From a virus, in IMG/VR virus record IMGVR_UViG_3300046517_001636, positions 1-38,679 of that record: a stretch of 38,679 bases of DNA; one strand, given 5' to 3'. A program made the position numbers and the translations under genes. Position 1 is the stretch's first letter. Every line of letters begins with the position of its first letter. Below the pieces are notes generated by a model. It was not told the origin of the DNA, made no database searches, and saw only the letters and a list, made by a program, of their open reading frames with translations. Shown in pieces: positions 6,401 through 15,169 of this stretch.

Positions 6401-6799
6401 ATGGCACCCCAGGCTATCCCTGGCCTTACTACGATTCCGCCCGCCCCGTCAGTCGGGATGCCCGCCCGTCCCCAGCTTCAGCCGATCGAGATCGCCCATG
6501 CCGCGATGCTCGCCGGGCTCGCCCGGCTCGTCGTCCCGGTCATTCCCGCGGACAACGAGCCGGTGCATTTCGACGCCCTGGGCCAGCACATGCTGGACGT
6601 CGCCGAGGTCGTCGACGACTACATGACCGCGATCGGCGACCACGTGGCCGAGAATGCCACGACCAAGATCGACCTGAGCCTGTTCGCGGCCCCGCTGCTC
6701 GCGACCATCGAAGGCAATGCATTTTTCGAGATCGAGAACGCGGCCGCGGCGCTGCGCGAGGAGATCCGCGATCATTACGCGCCGAGGAGGTTCGCCTGA
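6401..6799 (+). CDS. Hypothetical protein of the recombination operon
   Basis: 132 aa, start fixed by GGAGG 6 nt before the ATG. A Pro-rich head (1-28) is followed by a mostly helical acidic body (HFDALGQHMLDVAEVVDDYM, then AAAALREEIRDHYAPRRFA). There are no motifs I recognise. The stop overlaps the exonuclease start (TGATG), so it is translationally coupled to it and may be a small partner of the recombination proteins. Confidence 0.75.
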   Translation: MAPQAIPGLTTIPPAPSVGMPARPQLQPIEIAHAAMLAGLARLVVPVIPADNEPVHFDALGQHMLDVAEVVDDYMTAIGDHVAENATTKIDLSLFAAPLLATIEGNAFFEIENAAAALREEIRDHYAPRRFA

Positions 6800-7593
6800 T
6801 GCTGAGCCCCCTCCAGCTCGCGGCCCGCGAGGGCTGCCTGACCGCCTCGTTTCTCCCTAAACTCATGATCTGGAACGAGTCGGAAATCCTGCGCGAATGG
6901 CAGCGCCTCGTCGGCGATCCGGCCTGGGAGCCGGAAGACCTCGACGACAAATGGGCGGTGCAATTCGGCTCGTGGATCGAGCCGTTCGCACTCGATTGGC
7001 ACGAACGCAAAACCGGCCGCGCGCTCTCGCACCGCGGCGACGTGGTGCACCATCCCGAGCGGCCGTACTTTTGTTGCACGCTCGATGCGTTCCGCGCCGA
7101 CGACGCCACCGTGATCGACTGCAAGGCGCCGGGACCGTGGCGCAAGCTCGACGAGGTCGAGGCCTATTACACGCCACAGCTCATCGGCCAGCGGGCCTGC
7201 CTGGGAGCGGACCGGGCCGCGCTCTTGATCGTGCACGGCGGGCAGGAGCCGGTCGAGCATGCGGTCGAATGGGAAGCCGATTACGAACGCGCGCTGTGGG
7301 AGCGGGTCGACAAATTCTGGCATTGCGTCGAGACGCTAACCGAGCCGGTAGCACAAGCGCCGGTCACTCCACCGGTCAAGCCCGTAAAGACCTACGACAT
7401 GACCGGCGACAACCTCTGGGCGTCGGAGGCGGTCACGTGGCTCGACAACCGCGTTGCCGCCCGCAAGGCAGCGGCCGCCGAAAAGGATCTCAAGGGCCTC
7501 GTCCCGCTCGACGCCGTGCGCTGCCACGGCCACGGCATCGAAATCAGGCGCGACCGCGCCGGGCGCCTCTCACTCAAGGAACAACGAGCATGA
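6799..7593 (+). CDS. YqaJ-type viral recombinase / lambda-exonuclease-like nuclease
   Basis: 264 aa from MLSPLQLAAREGCLTAS, with GAGGAGG 9 nt upstream. It resembles the YqaJ family (PD-D/ExK nucleases related to lambda exonuclease), which resect double-stranded ends to feed a single-strand annealing protein. Visible signatures are GSWIEPFALDWHERKTGR (the conserved G-x3-E helix), CTLDAF with the active-site Asp, and the VIDCKAPG strand corresponding to D-x-K. The tail (after about 200) is unconserved. Stop and next start overlap (ATGA), pairing it with the annealing protein. The frame stays open far upstream, but that extension has no start support. Confidence 0.85.
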   Translation: MLSPLQLAAREGCLTASFLPKLMIWNESEILREWQRLVGDPAWEPEDLDDKWAVQFGSWIEPFALDWHERKTGRALSHRGDVVHHPERPYFCCTLDAFRADDATVIDCKAPGPWRKLDEVEAYYTPQLIGQRACLGADRAALLIVHGGQEPVEHAVEWEADYERALWERVDKFWHCVETLTEPVAQAPVTPPVKPVKTYDMTGDNLWASEAVTWLDNRVAARKAAAAEKDLKGLVPLDAVRCHGHGIEIRRDRAGRLSLKEQRA

Positions 7594-8399
7594 AAACGGT
7601 CATCACAACCGGCGCGCCGGACAGCGGCCGCGAGATCATCGAGGCGGTCATCACCAAGGGCAATCTGGCGCAACTCACGCCGCAGGAGCGCACGCGCTTC
7701 TATGTGGAAGTCTGCAAAAGCGTCGGCCTCAATGCGCTGACCAAGCCGTTCGAGTTCATCGAGCTGAACGGCAAGCTCACGCTTTACGCCTTGCGCAGCT
7801 GCACCGAGCAACTGCGGACCATCCACGGCGTTTCGGTCGACGAGATGAGCGAGAGCGAGCGTGACGGGGTGTTCATCGTCACGACCAAAGTGAGAAACAA
7901 GCACGGCCGCACCGATGTCGCCAAGGGTGCCGTCAGCATTGCCAATCTCAAAGGCGACGCGCTCGCCAATGCCATGATGAAGGCCGAGACAAAAAGCAAG
8001 CGCCGCGCAACACTTTCACTGTGCGGCCTGGGTTTCCTGGACGAAAGCGAGGCCGAAACGATCCCGGCTGCGGCCGTCCGCATCGATCCTGCGCCGTCCC
8101 CGCCGGCGGTCACCATCAAGGCGGCGGGGGTCGAGCCGCCGCACCATCCGAAGACCGGCGAAACCAGCCCGCACGCCATCGCAGCACCCAAGGCCGACAC
8201 CCAATGGCGGCGATACGTGCAATGGGGTAGCAGCTACATCGCGGCCATCGGCTCGGCCAAGACGGCCGGCGAAATCGACCAGTGGCAAAAGCTCAACGAC
8301 CCCACGCTGGCCGATATCAAGGCAAACGCGGCGAAAATCCATACCCGGATCGAGGCGAACGTCGCAGCCGCGCGCAAGCGGCTTGCAGCATCGGATTAA
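7590..8399 (+). CDS. Phage single-strand annealing protein (RecT-like)
   Basis: 269 aa. The N-terminal 150 residues match a phage recombinase group seen next to YqaJ nucleases: FYVEVCKSVGLNALTKPFEF, then NGKLTLYALRSCTEQLR and the helix KAETKSKRRATLSLCGLGFL. Such proteins coat and anneal single-stranded DNA during phage recombination and replication. The middle (about 150-200) is a Pro/Ala linker, and the C-terminal 70 residues are helical and may recruit host SSB or the nuclease. Its start overlaps the exonuclease stop by 4 nt. The exact superfamily (RecT, Erf or Rad52) cannot be settled by eye. Confidence 0.78.
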   Translation: MKTVITTGAPDSGREIIEAVITKGNLAQLTPQERTRFYVEVCKSVGLNALTKPFEFIELNGKLTLYALRSCTEQLRTIHGVSVDEMSESERDGVFIVTTKVRNKHGRTDVAKGAVSIANLKGDALANAMMKAETKSKRRATLSLCGLGFLDESEAETIPAAAVRIDPAPSPPAVTIKAAGVEPPHHPKTGETSPHAIAAPKADTQWRRYVQWGSSYIAAIGSAKTAGEIDQWQKLNDPTLADIKANAAKIHTRIEANVAAARKRLAASD

Positions 8400-8484
8400 C
8401 AATGGCGCCAAGGAGCAAATCTTTGGCCGCGATGAGCAAGCCAGCAGCGACGGTTATACGAGATGATGAGCACGGAGAGAAAAA

Positions 8485-8838
8485 ATGAAGCTCAAGACAA
8501 TCGTAACCATCTACTTTGCATTACTGACAACCGCGGCCGTGGCCGCGGCCGAGCCGGACGCAGCGGGGCAGGCCGCTCGCCACCGGACGGCACAAGAGTT
8601 GGCATATCGAGTTCAAGCCATACGCGACATGATAGGCGTTCAGTGCCAGCGGTTGGCGTTGCCAGATATCGCAAAATGCGAAACACGCGACTATAACTCC
8701 TATTATAAGATACTTGATGGCATTAAGCGCGCTGAAAGCAGTAACGAGGCGATGATCGCCGTTTCGAATATTATAAGTCAGCTTGAAGCGAAGATCGCTG
8801 TAACCCTTGAAGACTTAGAGAGCTCAGCGGTTCGCTAA
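8485..8838 (+). CDS. Small exported protein of unknown function
   Basis: 117 aa with a clear Sec signal peptide: MKLKT, a hydrophobic core to about 20 and a cleavage site near AVAAAEP. The mature part is helical with two Cys (VQCQRLALPDIAKCE) that could form a disulfide in the periplasm. GGAGAG lies 7 nt before the ATG. It follows the recombination genes by about 85 nt and converges with the late operon, overlapping the Cys-cluster gene by 15 nt. It is possibly a spanin-like, superinfection-exclusion or lysogenic-conversion gene; none of these is shown. Confidence 0.7.
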   Translation: MKLKTIVTIYFALLTTAAVAAAEPDAAGQAARHRTAQELAYRVQAIRDMIGVQCQRLALPDIAKCETRDYNSYYKILDGIKRAESSNEAMIAVSNIISQLEAKIAVTLEDLESSAVR

Positions 8839-9387
8839 GACGGCAACCCGCGTGGCCGCCTGCTCCTGAGTGTCGTACAGCTCGACCTCCCATTCCCCCT
8901 GGTCGGCCAATTTCAGGATGTACGAGCACCTGGTGATCTCGACGTCGCGATCGGGCAGGACCAGCCACACCCGGTTGTCGACCCGCACCTGCACGATGTA
9001 GATCTTCTCCGGGTCGTCGACCTTCAAGCCGCCACGCGCCATGCGGACCAGCTGCTGGTGATATTTCGGCTCGCGCCAGGTCAGCGGGTAGTGCCCGTCC
9101 ACCGTCACCGTGACCATTTGCACGCCGTCGATCCGACCGATCGACAGGACCATATGGCAGGTCAGCGGGTACCACTCATCGCCGACGCGATCCGACAGCA
9201 TCCAGCCGCAATAGTAGCCGCGGCATATTTGCGGGCGGCTGTCGTAAATGGCGCAGCCGCCGTGACCGGGCTTGCAATGGCCGCACCACTCGTTCGCCGG
9301 TTTGTCCAGCTCGAGCACGCGCAGCAGCTTGCAGCACAGGGAGCACGACCCGCAGGACCGTCCGGGAGCGGTCTGGCGCTCTTCCAT
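8824..9387 (-). CDS. YkgJ-like Cys-cluster protein, last gene of the late operon
   Basis: 187 aa. The N-terminal 60 residues hold nine Cys: CGSCSLCC (12-19), then CGHC (35-38), Cys45, Cys55 and Cys60 (QICRGYYCGW). This matches the YkgJ/PF03692 metal-binding cluster family, whose cellular members are thought to chelate zinc or iron. The rest is beta-rich (YIVQVRVDNRVWLVLPDRD). Its position behind the tail fibre genes, 3 nt from the previous stop, suggests a tail-assembly or tip-modifying role, by inference. Confidence 0.75.
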   Translation of the reverse strand: MEERQTAPGRSCGSCSLCCKLLRVLELDKPANEWCGHCKPGHGGCAIYDSRPQICRGYYCGWMLSDRVGDEWYPLTCHMVLSIGRIDGVQMVTVTVDGHYPLTWREPKYHQQLVRMARGGLKVDDPEKIYIVQVRVDNRVWLVLPDRDVEITRCSYILKLADQGEWEVELYDTQEQAATRVAVLANR

Positions 9388-9390
9388 GCA

Positions 9391-11241
9391 TCAACTCAAA
9401 ACGATCTTCGGATCGAAGTAATAGGTCGCGGATGGCTTGGCGGCACGCACGCGAGCGTGCAGATAACCCGCCATGCCGGGCTGCGGAGCGGACAGCGTGG
9501 CGGTGAGCTTGAACGGGGACCAGCCCGCTCCTGATCCACCGCCGTTCCAGGTCGAGCCATCCGACGCGACCGCAGCGTTCGCCGTCAGCAGATTGGCCTT
9601 GGTCGTGGTGACGATCGTCCCCAGCGGACTTCCAGACGACCCCAAATACTCGACCTCCAGCCAGATGTCGTCGTTGTTCGGCAGTGCCCCCGCGTTGACC
9701 GTCCCGCACACCGTCACCGTGACGTTAGCACCGGTGGTCGGGTTCCAGATCGCATAAGGCTCGGCCTTGAACGGCCGCAGCCATTGCGAGTTGGCGGTGG
9801 TGACGATCTTGCGCGACTGCGCCTGACCGGTCGGATCAGCAGCACCACCGACCCGGGTGATCGATGCCTCGGTCGTCTCGGTACCCTCATACTGATAGCG
9901 AGTGGACTTGTAGCCCGTAGCACCGCTGTCAGAGCGCACGAGTTGAACGGTCAGCCCGGTGTTCACTGGCGTCGAAACCGTAGCGGATGCATGTAATTTG
10001 CAGTCCTTGATGGTCAAATTTCCGAAAGCAAGAATACTGGCATTCGATGTGTAGATAGCACCAGAGAACATGCTTAAGTCCAACGCTTCAAGCACGATTA
10101 TACTGGTGCCGCTTGGAGCTGCCTCGTCAAATAGTCTCGTTGGCACAGATGAACCAGACACAAGAGCTGGGCTCGTGTTCTGCCAAATGAAAACATTGTT
10201 AACCGGTACAATAAACTCACCCGTGCTGGCGAACTTTACTGAGGTGTTGTTGAAGATGACCACGCTGCCGGCATTGGACGAGCCGTTTCCAAGTAACAGC
10301 TGCCCACCCGCCCCTGCCGCCGTGTTTGCCAACCAAAACGAACAATTGTCGAAGTAGTACGAATTTTGCAGTGATGTCACTGCACCCGAGGTTCCTATCG
10401 TTAGACTGGTCTGTCCAGAACTCAGACCAACACCGACCTTGAAGGTCATCCCATAAACATAGAACGCGCCTGCATTCGTTCCAAACAAGGTCACAGCTGC
10501 TGCGCCAGTACACGAGATTGTCGCTCCGGTCGTCAGATCGCTCGATGCCGGCGGATAGCTACCGGAATGATTGTGACAAAGTATCTTTCCGATGAGAGTA
10601 GCACTGCCAATAGGAGAGAACGTGATCGCCGTCGCCTGCGACTCGGCGTGGTTGTCGCCGACATAGACCGTGTTACCGGCTGCGAACCAGTTTACGGTGC
10701 AGGCGTTGGGGATGCGGGCGTGCGGGGCCTGACCGCCGGTGAAATTGCCGACCACACCGAGCGAGGTCCATACCGTCGTTCCGGCAGTCTCGGTCGTCGT
10801 CACACCGGCCGTGTCGCTGAACGCTGGCTCGGACGATCCCAACGTGCCAGCCGTCGTGCATATCTGATAGCTCGCGCCATTGTTGCGCTTGATGATCGCG
10901 CCCAGTGTCGGCACACCGGCCGCCTTCGCCGCTGTCCAATTCGTAGTATTGGTCAGATCGCCGTTGACCGCAGACGCGCCCGTGCATTCCTGCCACGTGA
11001 CCGTGTTGTCCGTCGTCTTCGCCCCACGGGTTAAAACCCAGGTCGGCTCGGTCGTAGCATTGGTGGTGCCAGCGACGATACAAACAAACACGCGCTCGCT
11101 GCCGACTGCAGGAGCCGTATTTTGTCGCCGCAAGGCGCCAGCGGCGATAGTCGCGCCTGTCGCCCATTTCGTGACGGCATAATAACCGGTGGTCGATTGA
11201 TCCCCGGCGTTGCAATACCAATTGGTGTCATAGAAGGCCAT
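9391..11241 (-). CDS. Tail fibre/spike-like beta-rich protein
   Basis: 616 aa, low in charge, rich in Thr, Ser, Gly and Asn. The N-terminal 180 residues contain repeated short modules (KWATGATIAAGALRR, VPTLGAIIKRNNGASYQ) like those of tail proteins. The middle (about 230-430) has the alternating pattern of a right-handed beta-helix (FYVYGMTFKVGVG, then LTIKDCKLHASATV). The C-terminus looks like a beta-sandwich (WLEVEYLGSSGSP, then GYLHARVRAAKPSATYYF). It is likely a receptor-binding or polysaccharide-contact protein at the tail tip. There are no catalytic residues I can name. Confidence 0.72.
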   Translation of the reverse strand: MAFYDTNWYCNAGDQSTTGYYAVTKWATGATIAAGALRRQNTAPAVGSERVFVCIVAGTTNATTEPTWVLTRGAKTTDNTVTWQECTGASAVNGDLTNTTNWTAAKAAGVPTLGAIIKRNNGASYQICTTAGTLGSSEPAFSDTAGVTTTETAGTTVWTSLGVVGNFTGGQAPHARIPNACTVNWFAAGNTVYVGDNHAESQATAITFSPIGSATLIGKILCHNHSGSYPPASSDLTTGATISCTGAAAVTLFGTNAGAFYVYGMTFKVGVGLSSGQTSLTIGTSGAVTSLQNSYYFDNCSFWLANTAAGAGGQLLLGNGSSNAGSVVIFNNTSVKFASTGEFIVPVNNVFIWQNTSPALVSGSSVPTRLFDEAAPSGTSIIVLEALDLSMFSGAIYTSNASILAFGNLTIKDCKLHASATVSTPVNTGLTVQLVRSDSGATGYKSTRYQYEGTETTEASITRVGGAADPTGQAQSRKIVTTANSQWLRPFKAEPYAIWNPTTGANVTVTVCGTVNAGALPNNDDIWLEVEYLGSSGSPLGTIVTTTKANLLTANAAVASDGSTWNGGGSGAGWSPFKLTATLSAPQPGMAGYLHARVRAAKPSATYYFDPKIVLS

Positions 11242-11246
11242 CAGGT

Positions 11247-12512
11247 CTAACCTTCGATGTAAATCACGGTCGGCTGCGGGGTCGCAGGCATGATGGGACC
11301 GTCCAGAGCCAATGTACCGTCAAAGCTAGAGAGCTGACTAACACTCGGAGCCGGGAATGTGTCACCGTCAATGAACCAATTGGGAGACACAGCCTGGTCG
11401 AAGATAAGATACGGGGTAAAGAAATTGTCGGTGGCAATGAAGAGCGCTGGCGAAAGCGTTGGGGGCAGCACCGGAACGTAGAACGCATCGATATCGACGA
11501 AAACCGCGGGCACCAATGCCTGGCCGAGAATGACGGCCGGGATCGACATGATGACATCGATGTCCGGCCAGAAATGCGGTGCCAGACTTTGGTTGATATC
11601 GATATCCGGGACATAGAAGGTGTCGGCGAAGTCTATGACCGAGTCGAATGGGTATATGGCAGGGTTGGAGGCGATGACGTGCGTGAAGAAGGCATCATCG
11701 GCAGCCCCAAACGGTGCCGCCAATGGTGCCAACCCGACACCCGGCATCAAGAAAACGTCGATGTCCACAAACAAATCAATCCGCCCTGGGGTCCGCATGT
11801 TTGGACCAACGAAGACGTCGGAGTCCAGAATACGCTGCGGATTTAGTTGATTGAATACGAAGGGCGCAAAGAGCGTATCGCCTGTATTGAATAAGGTCGG
11901 CAGCAAGAAAGCCGCTTGGCCCGCCGGGTAGACTAGATCGCCATCGGGGAAGTGCTCGTTGACAACGCCGGGCAGCAGTGCCGCCGCCATTGTAGCTGCG
12001 AAGGTCGTGTCGGCGTCGTTGAAGACCTCAGTCAGCAGAAGGAACGGATCGCCGTCGCGGCGAATGAGTTGCCGCCGAATGAGATCGCCCTCGACGACGA
12101 GACTGAGCGTGATGTGCGCCCCGAACGCGGGCGCATAGATAATGTCAGGATCGGCATACACCGCTGTCGGGTGTATCGCCACGACGTCAAGCTTTGCCGA
12201 GTAGAAAAAATCGGAGTCCTTGAAGAACGCCGACACCAGCACCGGGTCGAATCTCTGGGTGAAGTCGTAAAATCGCTCGGGCACAGTGTCGTCGAACAGA
12301 TAGGGGAAGATACCATCATAGTCTTGGGTGATATAGGTATAGCCAAAACCCTCGGCGCCGTTGGCCGTTTCGTCGACCGGATCGAGCGGTGAGCCAAAAC
12401 CGATCTCGAATATTCTGTCCTGAAGAAACTTGTCGAGCTCAAACGGAACAACACTCGTCCCCCTGATGACGAGCGGGTTCAGCAACTCCTCTGCGACGAC
12501 GCCGTCAAGCAT
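11247..12512 (-). CDS. Asp-rich repeat protein of the tail module
   Basis: 421 aa built from degenerate 20-25-residue repeats with the consensus P-x2-F-x-D-x-D-x-F-Y-x-P, for example PAVFVDIDAFYVPVL, PALFIATDNFFTPYL and PNWFIDGDTFPAPSV. It is very acidic and nearly Cys-free. Regular hydrophobic/Asp spacing suggests a beta-solenoid or bead-like fibre shaft, and the DxD pairs could bind calcium. A second protein with related repeats is encoded at 23129-24349. It lies between two fibre-like genes. The repeat type occurs in rhizobial phage proteins of unknown function; no activity can be assigned. Confidence 0.65.
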   Translation of the reverse strand: MLDGVVAEELLNPLVIRGTSVVPFELDKFLQDRIFEIGFGSPLDPVDETANGAEGFGYTYITQDYDGIFPYLFDDTVPERFYDFTQRFDPVLVSAFFKDSDFFYSAKLDVVAIHPTAVYADPDIIYAPAFGAHITLSLVVEGDLIRRQLIRRDGDPFLLLTEVFNDADTTFAATMAAALLPGVVNEHFPDGDLVYPAGQAAFLLPTLFNTGDTLFAPFVFNQLNPQRILDSDVFVGPNMRTPGRIDLFVDIDVFLMPGVGLAPLAAPFGAADDAFFTHVIASNPAIYPFDSVIDFADTFYVPDIDINQSLAPHFWPDIDVIMSIPAVILGQALVPAVFVDIDAFYVPVLPPTLSPALFIATDNFFTPYLIFDQAVSPNWFIDGDTFPAPSVSQLSSFDGTLALDGPIMPATPQPTVIYIEG

Positions 12513-12531
12513 CAGTGTTCCTTAGTGACTT

Positions 12532-14307
12532 TCATTTTCCCAACTGAGGATCGGGCCTGAACCTCTCAATCTTGGCGATCGTTTGAAACTGCCCAACGGG
12601 ACTCACATTGCCCTTGGCGTCGACGCCCGTTGATCCGGTATTCCTCCCAGACTTCCAGTTCGACGAGCCGTGCAGCAGGACGTGAGGCTTGCCCAGGATC
12701 TTCTCAGCCTCCTTGGGAGGCACGGGCTTGCCGTCCTTGTCAACGAACAGGCGGCGGTTTTCCTCGATCCCGGTGTCGAGCGTCTGGTTGATCCAGATCT
12801 GTAGTTCGGCCATCTCCAGGCCGGTGTTGTGATCTAGATGATGCGCCGAAGCGGGAATGCCGATGGAATACCCGGAGCACGGAATGTTGAACGGTCCACC
12901 TTCGTAGGTCGGCACATCAAAAGTCGCGGGATCTGGTGAGCTTGGCCTTGGCGGGTCGAGCTCTCCTTTCCAGTCACCGGCGTGGTAGAGCGTCCAAATG
13001 CTGCCGGTCCATTGGAAAAAGTTGTAGTCGCCTTTTTGGATGAACGCGGTGGAATCCTGGTTCCATGTCCCAGCAGTGGAGGCAAACCGTTTCAGACCAT
13101 CTTTCGGACTGCCCCTGAATGGAAGAATCCAACAGTTTCTCGGCATAATGTCATTGCCGCCTATTAATCCGGAATTGGCGCGTGTCGCGGACGTGACAGG
13201 CCCGAACCCTACAGAGTCGGTCCCCATTCCCGGCAACAATGGCAACTGGAATCCATCATGCATCGCAAACCGATGTTGCAGCGCCCCGCCGGAATAATTC
13301 TTGCCATCCAGCGCCAGCCATGCCTTGCATTCAGTGCTGACAATAGTCGGCGGCCGAGCGCCTCCAGGCAGAATCGACGGTATCGACACTTGCACGCTTC
13401 CGGAAATATCAAACGAGAACAGAAGATGGTGCCAAGCTCCGTCATTGACCGCCGGAATCGATACAAAGTCAAAGGCTCCTGGCGGACCACCAATGACAAA
13501 CGTCTCGGGCTGGGCACCCATCACCTTGTCGGAAATGTCGGTGTACCAGAACTCATAGCCGTCCCAATACCCCTTCACCTTGACCCAATGACCACTCTCC
13601 AAGTGGCCAACAGGAGCATCGAAATAGCTTTGCGTCGCCCATATTTCCGTAACCTTATCGAGCTGGAAGGCGTAGCCTTTATATTTTGCCTTGGTGTCGG
13701 TCTGTAGACAGATTGTCAGATATCCATTCTTGTCCACGCCGATAAAGGATTGCGGAACATAGCCGGGCTTGAGCACGGGGGCGTCCCCGAGCGTCATGGT
13801 TGTCACCGTGAACTTGCCGTACTTGAAAATCCACGGCGCGTAGGGCGGCGGCCACGACGGGACGGACCACTGCGGGCCTGAGATAATCATCGGAACGTAT
13901 TGCACCGCCTCTATCACATTCGGAAATTTTACTTGCCACGGGTAATACTCATAAGACTGGTCTGGATTGCCGAAGGTCAGCAGCGTGTGCATCTGGTCGA
14001 TAACAAAGGGAGGCGGCGTCGCCATCATCACCGCTGCCGGCCCAAGGAGAGGCAGCGTGATGCCTCCGCCCGTGATGTATTGACCATACGAGTTCCAGTA
14101 AAAAATGTTCTGCTTGTAACCGTCCGCTTTAGCGACTTGGAATATATCCGGAGGCACCATCGAGTTAGTGCCCGCCGACCAGACGCCGGAAGGCCAGTCC
14201 GGCTCAGGTGGAGGTGCTGGATTTTGTCTGGCATCGCGGAACCAGATCGAGATGATCCCGCTGCTCATGTCTGGCAGCGGGGCGTTGCTCATCTCCAGGT
14301 AGCTCAA
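12532..14307 (-). CDS. LamG-like tail protein
   Basis: 591 aa starting at a TTG codon with a perfect AAGGAGG 7 nt upstream; the TTG overlaps the previous TGA. A concanavalin/LamG-type lectin fold is suggested by NDGAWHHLLFSFDISGSVQV, then KAWLALDGKNYSGG and the closing GLEMAELQIWINQTLD. This pattern is common in phage tail and adhesion proteins that bind sugars. The N-terminal 200 residues are rich in Pro, Trp and Tyr. It probably contacts host surface glycans. Confidence 0.68.
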   Translation of the reverse strand: MSYLEMSNAPLPDMSSGIISIWFRDARQNPAPPPEPDWPSGVWSAGTNSMVPPDIFQVAKADGYKQNIFYWNSYGQYITGGGITLPLLGPAAVMMATPPPFVIDQMHTLLTFGNPDQSYEYYPWQVKFPNVIEAVQYVPMIISGPQWSVPSWPPPYAPWIFKYGKFTVTTMTLGDAPVLKPGYVPQSFIGVDKNGYLTICLQTDTKAKYKGYAFQLDKVTEIWATQSYFDAPVGHLESGHWVKVKGYWDGYEFWYTDISDKVMGAQPETFVIGGPPGAFDFVSIPAVNDGAWHHLLFSFDISGSVQVSIPSILPGGARPPTIVSTECKAWLALDGKNYSGGALQHRFAMHDGFQLPLLPGMGTDSVGFGPVTSATRANSGLIGGNDIMPRNCWILPFRGSPKDGLKRFASTAGTWNQDSTAFIQKGDYNFFQWTGSIWTLYHAGDWKGELDPPRPSSPDPATFDVPTYEGGPFNIPCSGYSIGIPASAHHLDHNTGLEMAELQIWINQTLDTGIEENRRLFVDKDGKPVPPKEAEKILGKPHVLLHGSSNWKSGRNTGSTGVDAKGNVSPVGQFQTIAKIERFRPDPQLGK

Positions 14308-14462
14308 CTGCTGCCTCCTTGCTGTGACGAATCTTGGACCTGCGACGGATCCTGCTTAGGCGCGTCTTCGTCCTTTGAACCGAATATCACGGCGAGCCCG
14401 CCCCAATTGATGTTGACGATATTCTGCAATGGGTCCAAACGCCATGGAGGATCGGCCGCCAT
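14304..14462 (-). CDS. Small tail-module protein (52 aa)
   Basis: 52 aa (ATG 14462, TGA 14304-14306). Its stop overlaps the TTG start of the LamG-like gene and its 3' end carries that gene's AAGGAGG, so the two are coupled. It starts 11 nt after the previous stop. The product has a hydrophobic centre (INWGGLAVIFGSKDEDAP) and a Gln/Ser-rich tail. Family unknown. Tight packing is the main support. Confidence 0.55.
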   Translation of the reverse strand: MAADPPWRLDPLQNIVNINWGGLAVIFGSKDEDAPKQDPSQVQDSSQQGGSS

Positions 14463-14472
14463 CGCCCACTCA

Positions 14473-15168
14473 CTATTTGGAAGGTTTCATCGGGAAATAG
14501 TCACCACCAGATTCACCAGATTCGGATTTCAAGGGATCGGCCAATAAAGAATCTGAGTCGGAACCGAGCGACCAGGTCCATTTTCGCCAGGTGTAGCCAC
14601 TCCCAGTCGTGGTGATCAATTCATCGATGACCTCGACATCGATGAAATTAGAATCGTCCAATGATTTGGCATCAAGCGCGTCGAAATACTCTTTTGGGTC
14701 CGTCGGCGGCTGACCTTTCTCGGCGAGGCTGTCCTTCGGAATGTCGTAGTGTTTCACCCGCCGTTTATGCACCTTGCGTGTGGTGCCGGTATCATCACCT
14801 GAGCCGTTTTTGTGGGTGTACGTGGTCTTTTGATATTGGATGTCTCTCCCACCTTCCATCGTGACGGCCTTGCGAACCGGAACCTTGATGTAATCCCTAT
14901 CATCGGTAGGGGGCGACGTCGAGATGCCGGCCGATGAACCAGACGAGTCGGCATCATTGGTGATATATTTATACTCGACAGTGTCGGTATCTTTCGGATC
15001 GAAGCTGTTCCAATCATACTCATAGTACCACTTGTGATAATCCTTGCCTCGACCAATCTCAAATGTGAGAGCATCGATGCGCTCAATGTCCACCCATACG
15101 TCGGATGAGGAATCGTCGTCCTGATAGATCCGAAAAATATGGGCCTTGCGTTTGTCCTTGTCATCCAT
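14473..15168 (-). CDS. Hypothetical tail-module protein
   Basis: 231 aa, very hydrophilic and rich in Asp, Lys, Tyr and Ser. The N-terminus (HIFRIYQDDDSSSDVWVDIE) looks beta-stranded. The middle is charged and repetitive in character (KTTYTHKNGSGDDTGT), and the C-terminus ends in YFPMKPSK. I recognise no family. It begins 1 nt after the preceding stop, within the run of tail genes. Base composition here is lower in GC than the rest, which suggests separate ancestry of the tip genes. Confidence 0.68.
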   Translation of the reverse strand: MDDKDKRKAHIFRIYQDDDSSSDVWVDIERIDALTFEIGRGKDYHKWYYEYDWNSFDPKDTDTVEYKYITNDADSSGSSAGISTSPPTDDRDYIKVPVRKAVTMEGGRDIQYQKTTYTHKNGSGDDTGTTRKVHKRRVKHYDIPKDSLAEKGQPPTDPKEYFDALDAKSLDDSNFIDVEVIDELITTTGSGYTWRKWTWSLGSDSDSLLADPLKSESGESGGDYFPMKPSK

Positions 15169-15169
15169 T

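Noticed and set aside
6301-6798. Long N-terminal extension of the exonuclease frame
   Set aside because: It overlaps a well-supported 132-aa gene and lacks a ribosome site; the ATG at 6799 has GAGGAGG.
8402-8488. 28-codon frame before the exported protein
   Set aside because: Although its stop overlaps the next ATG, it has no ribosome site and no recognisable sequence; could be a leader peptide but unsupported.
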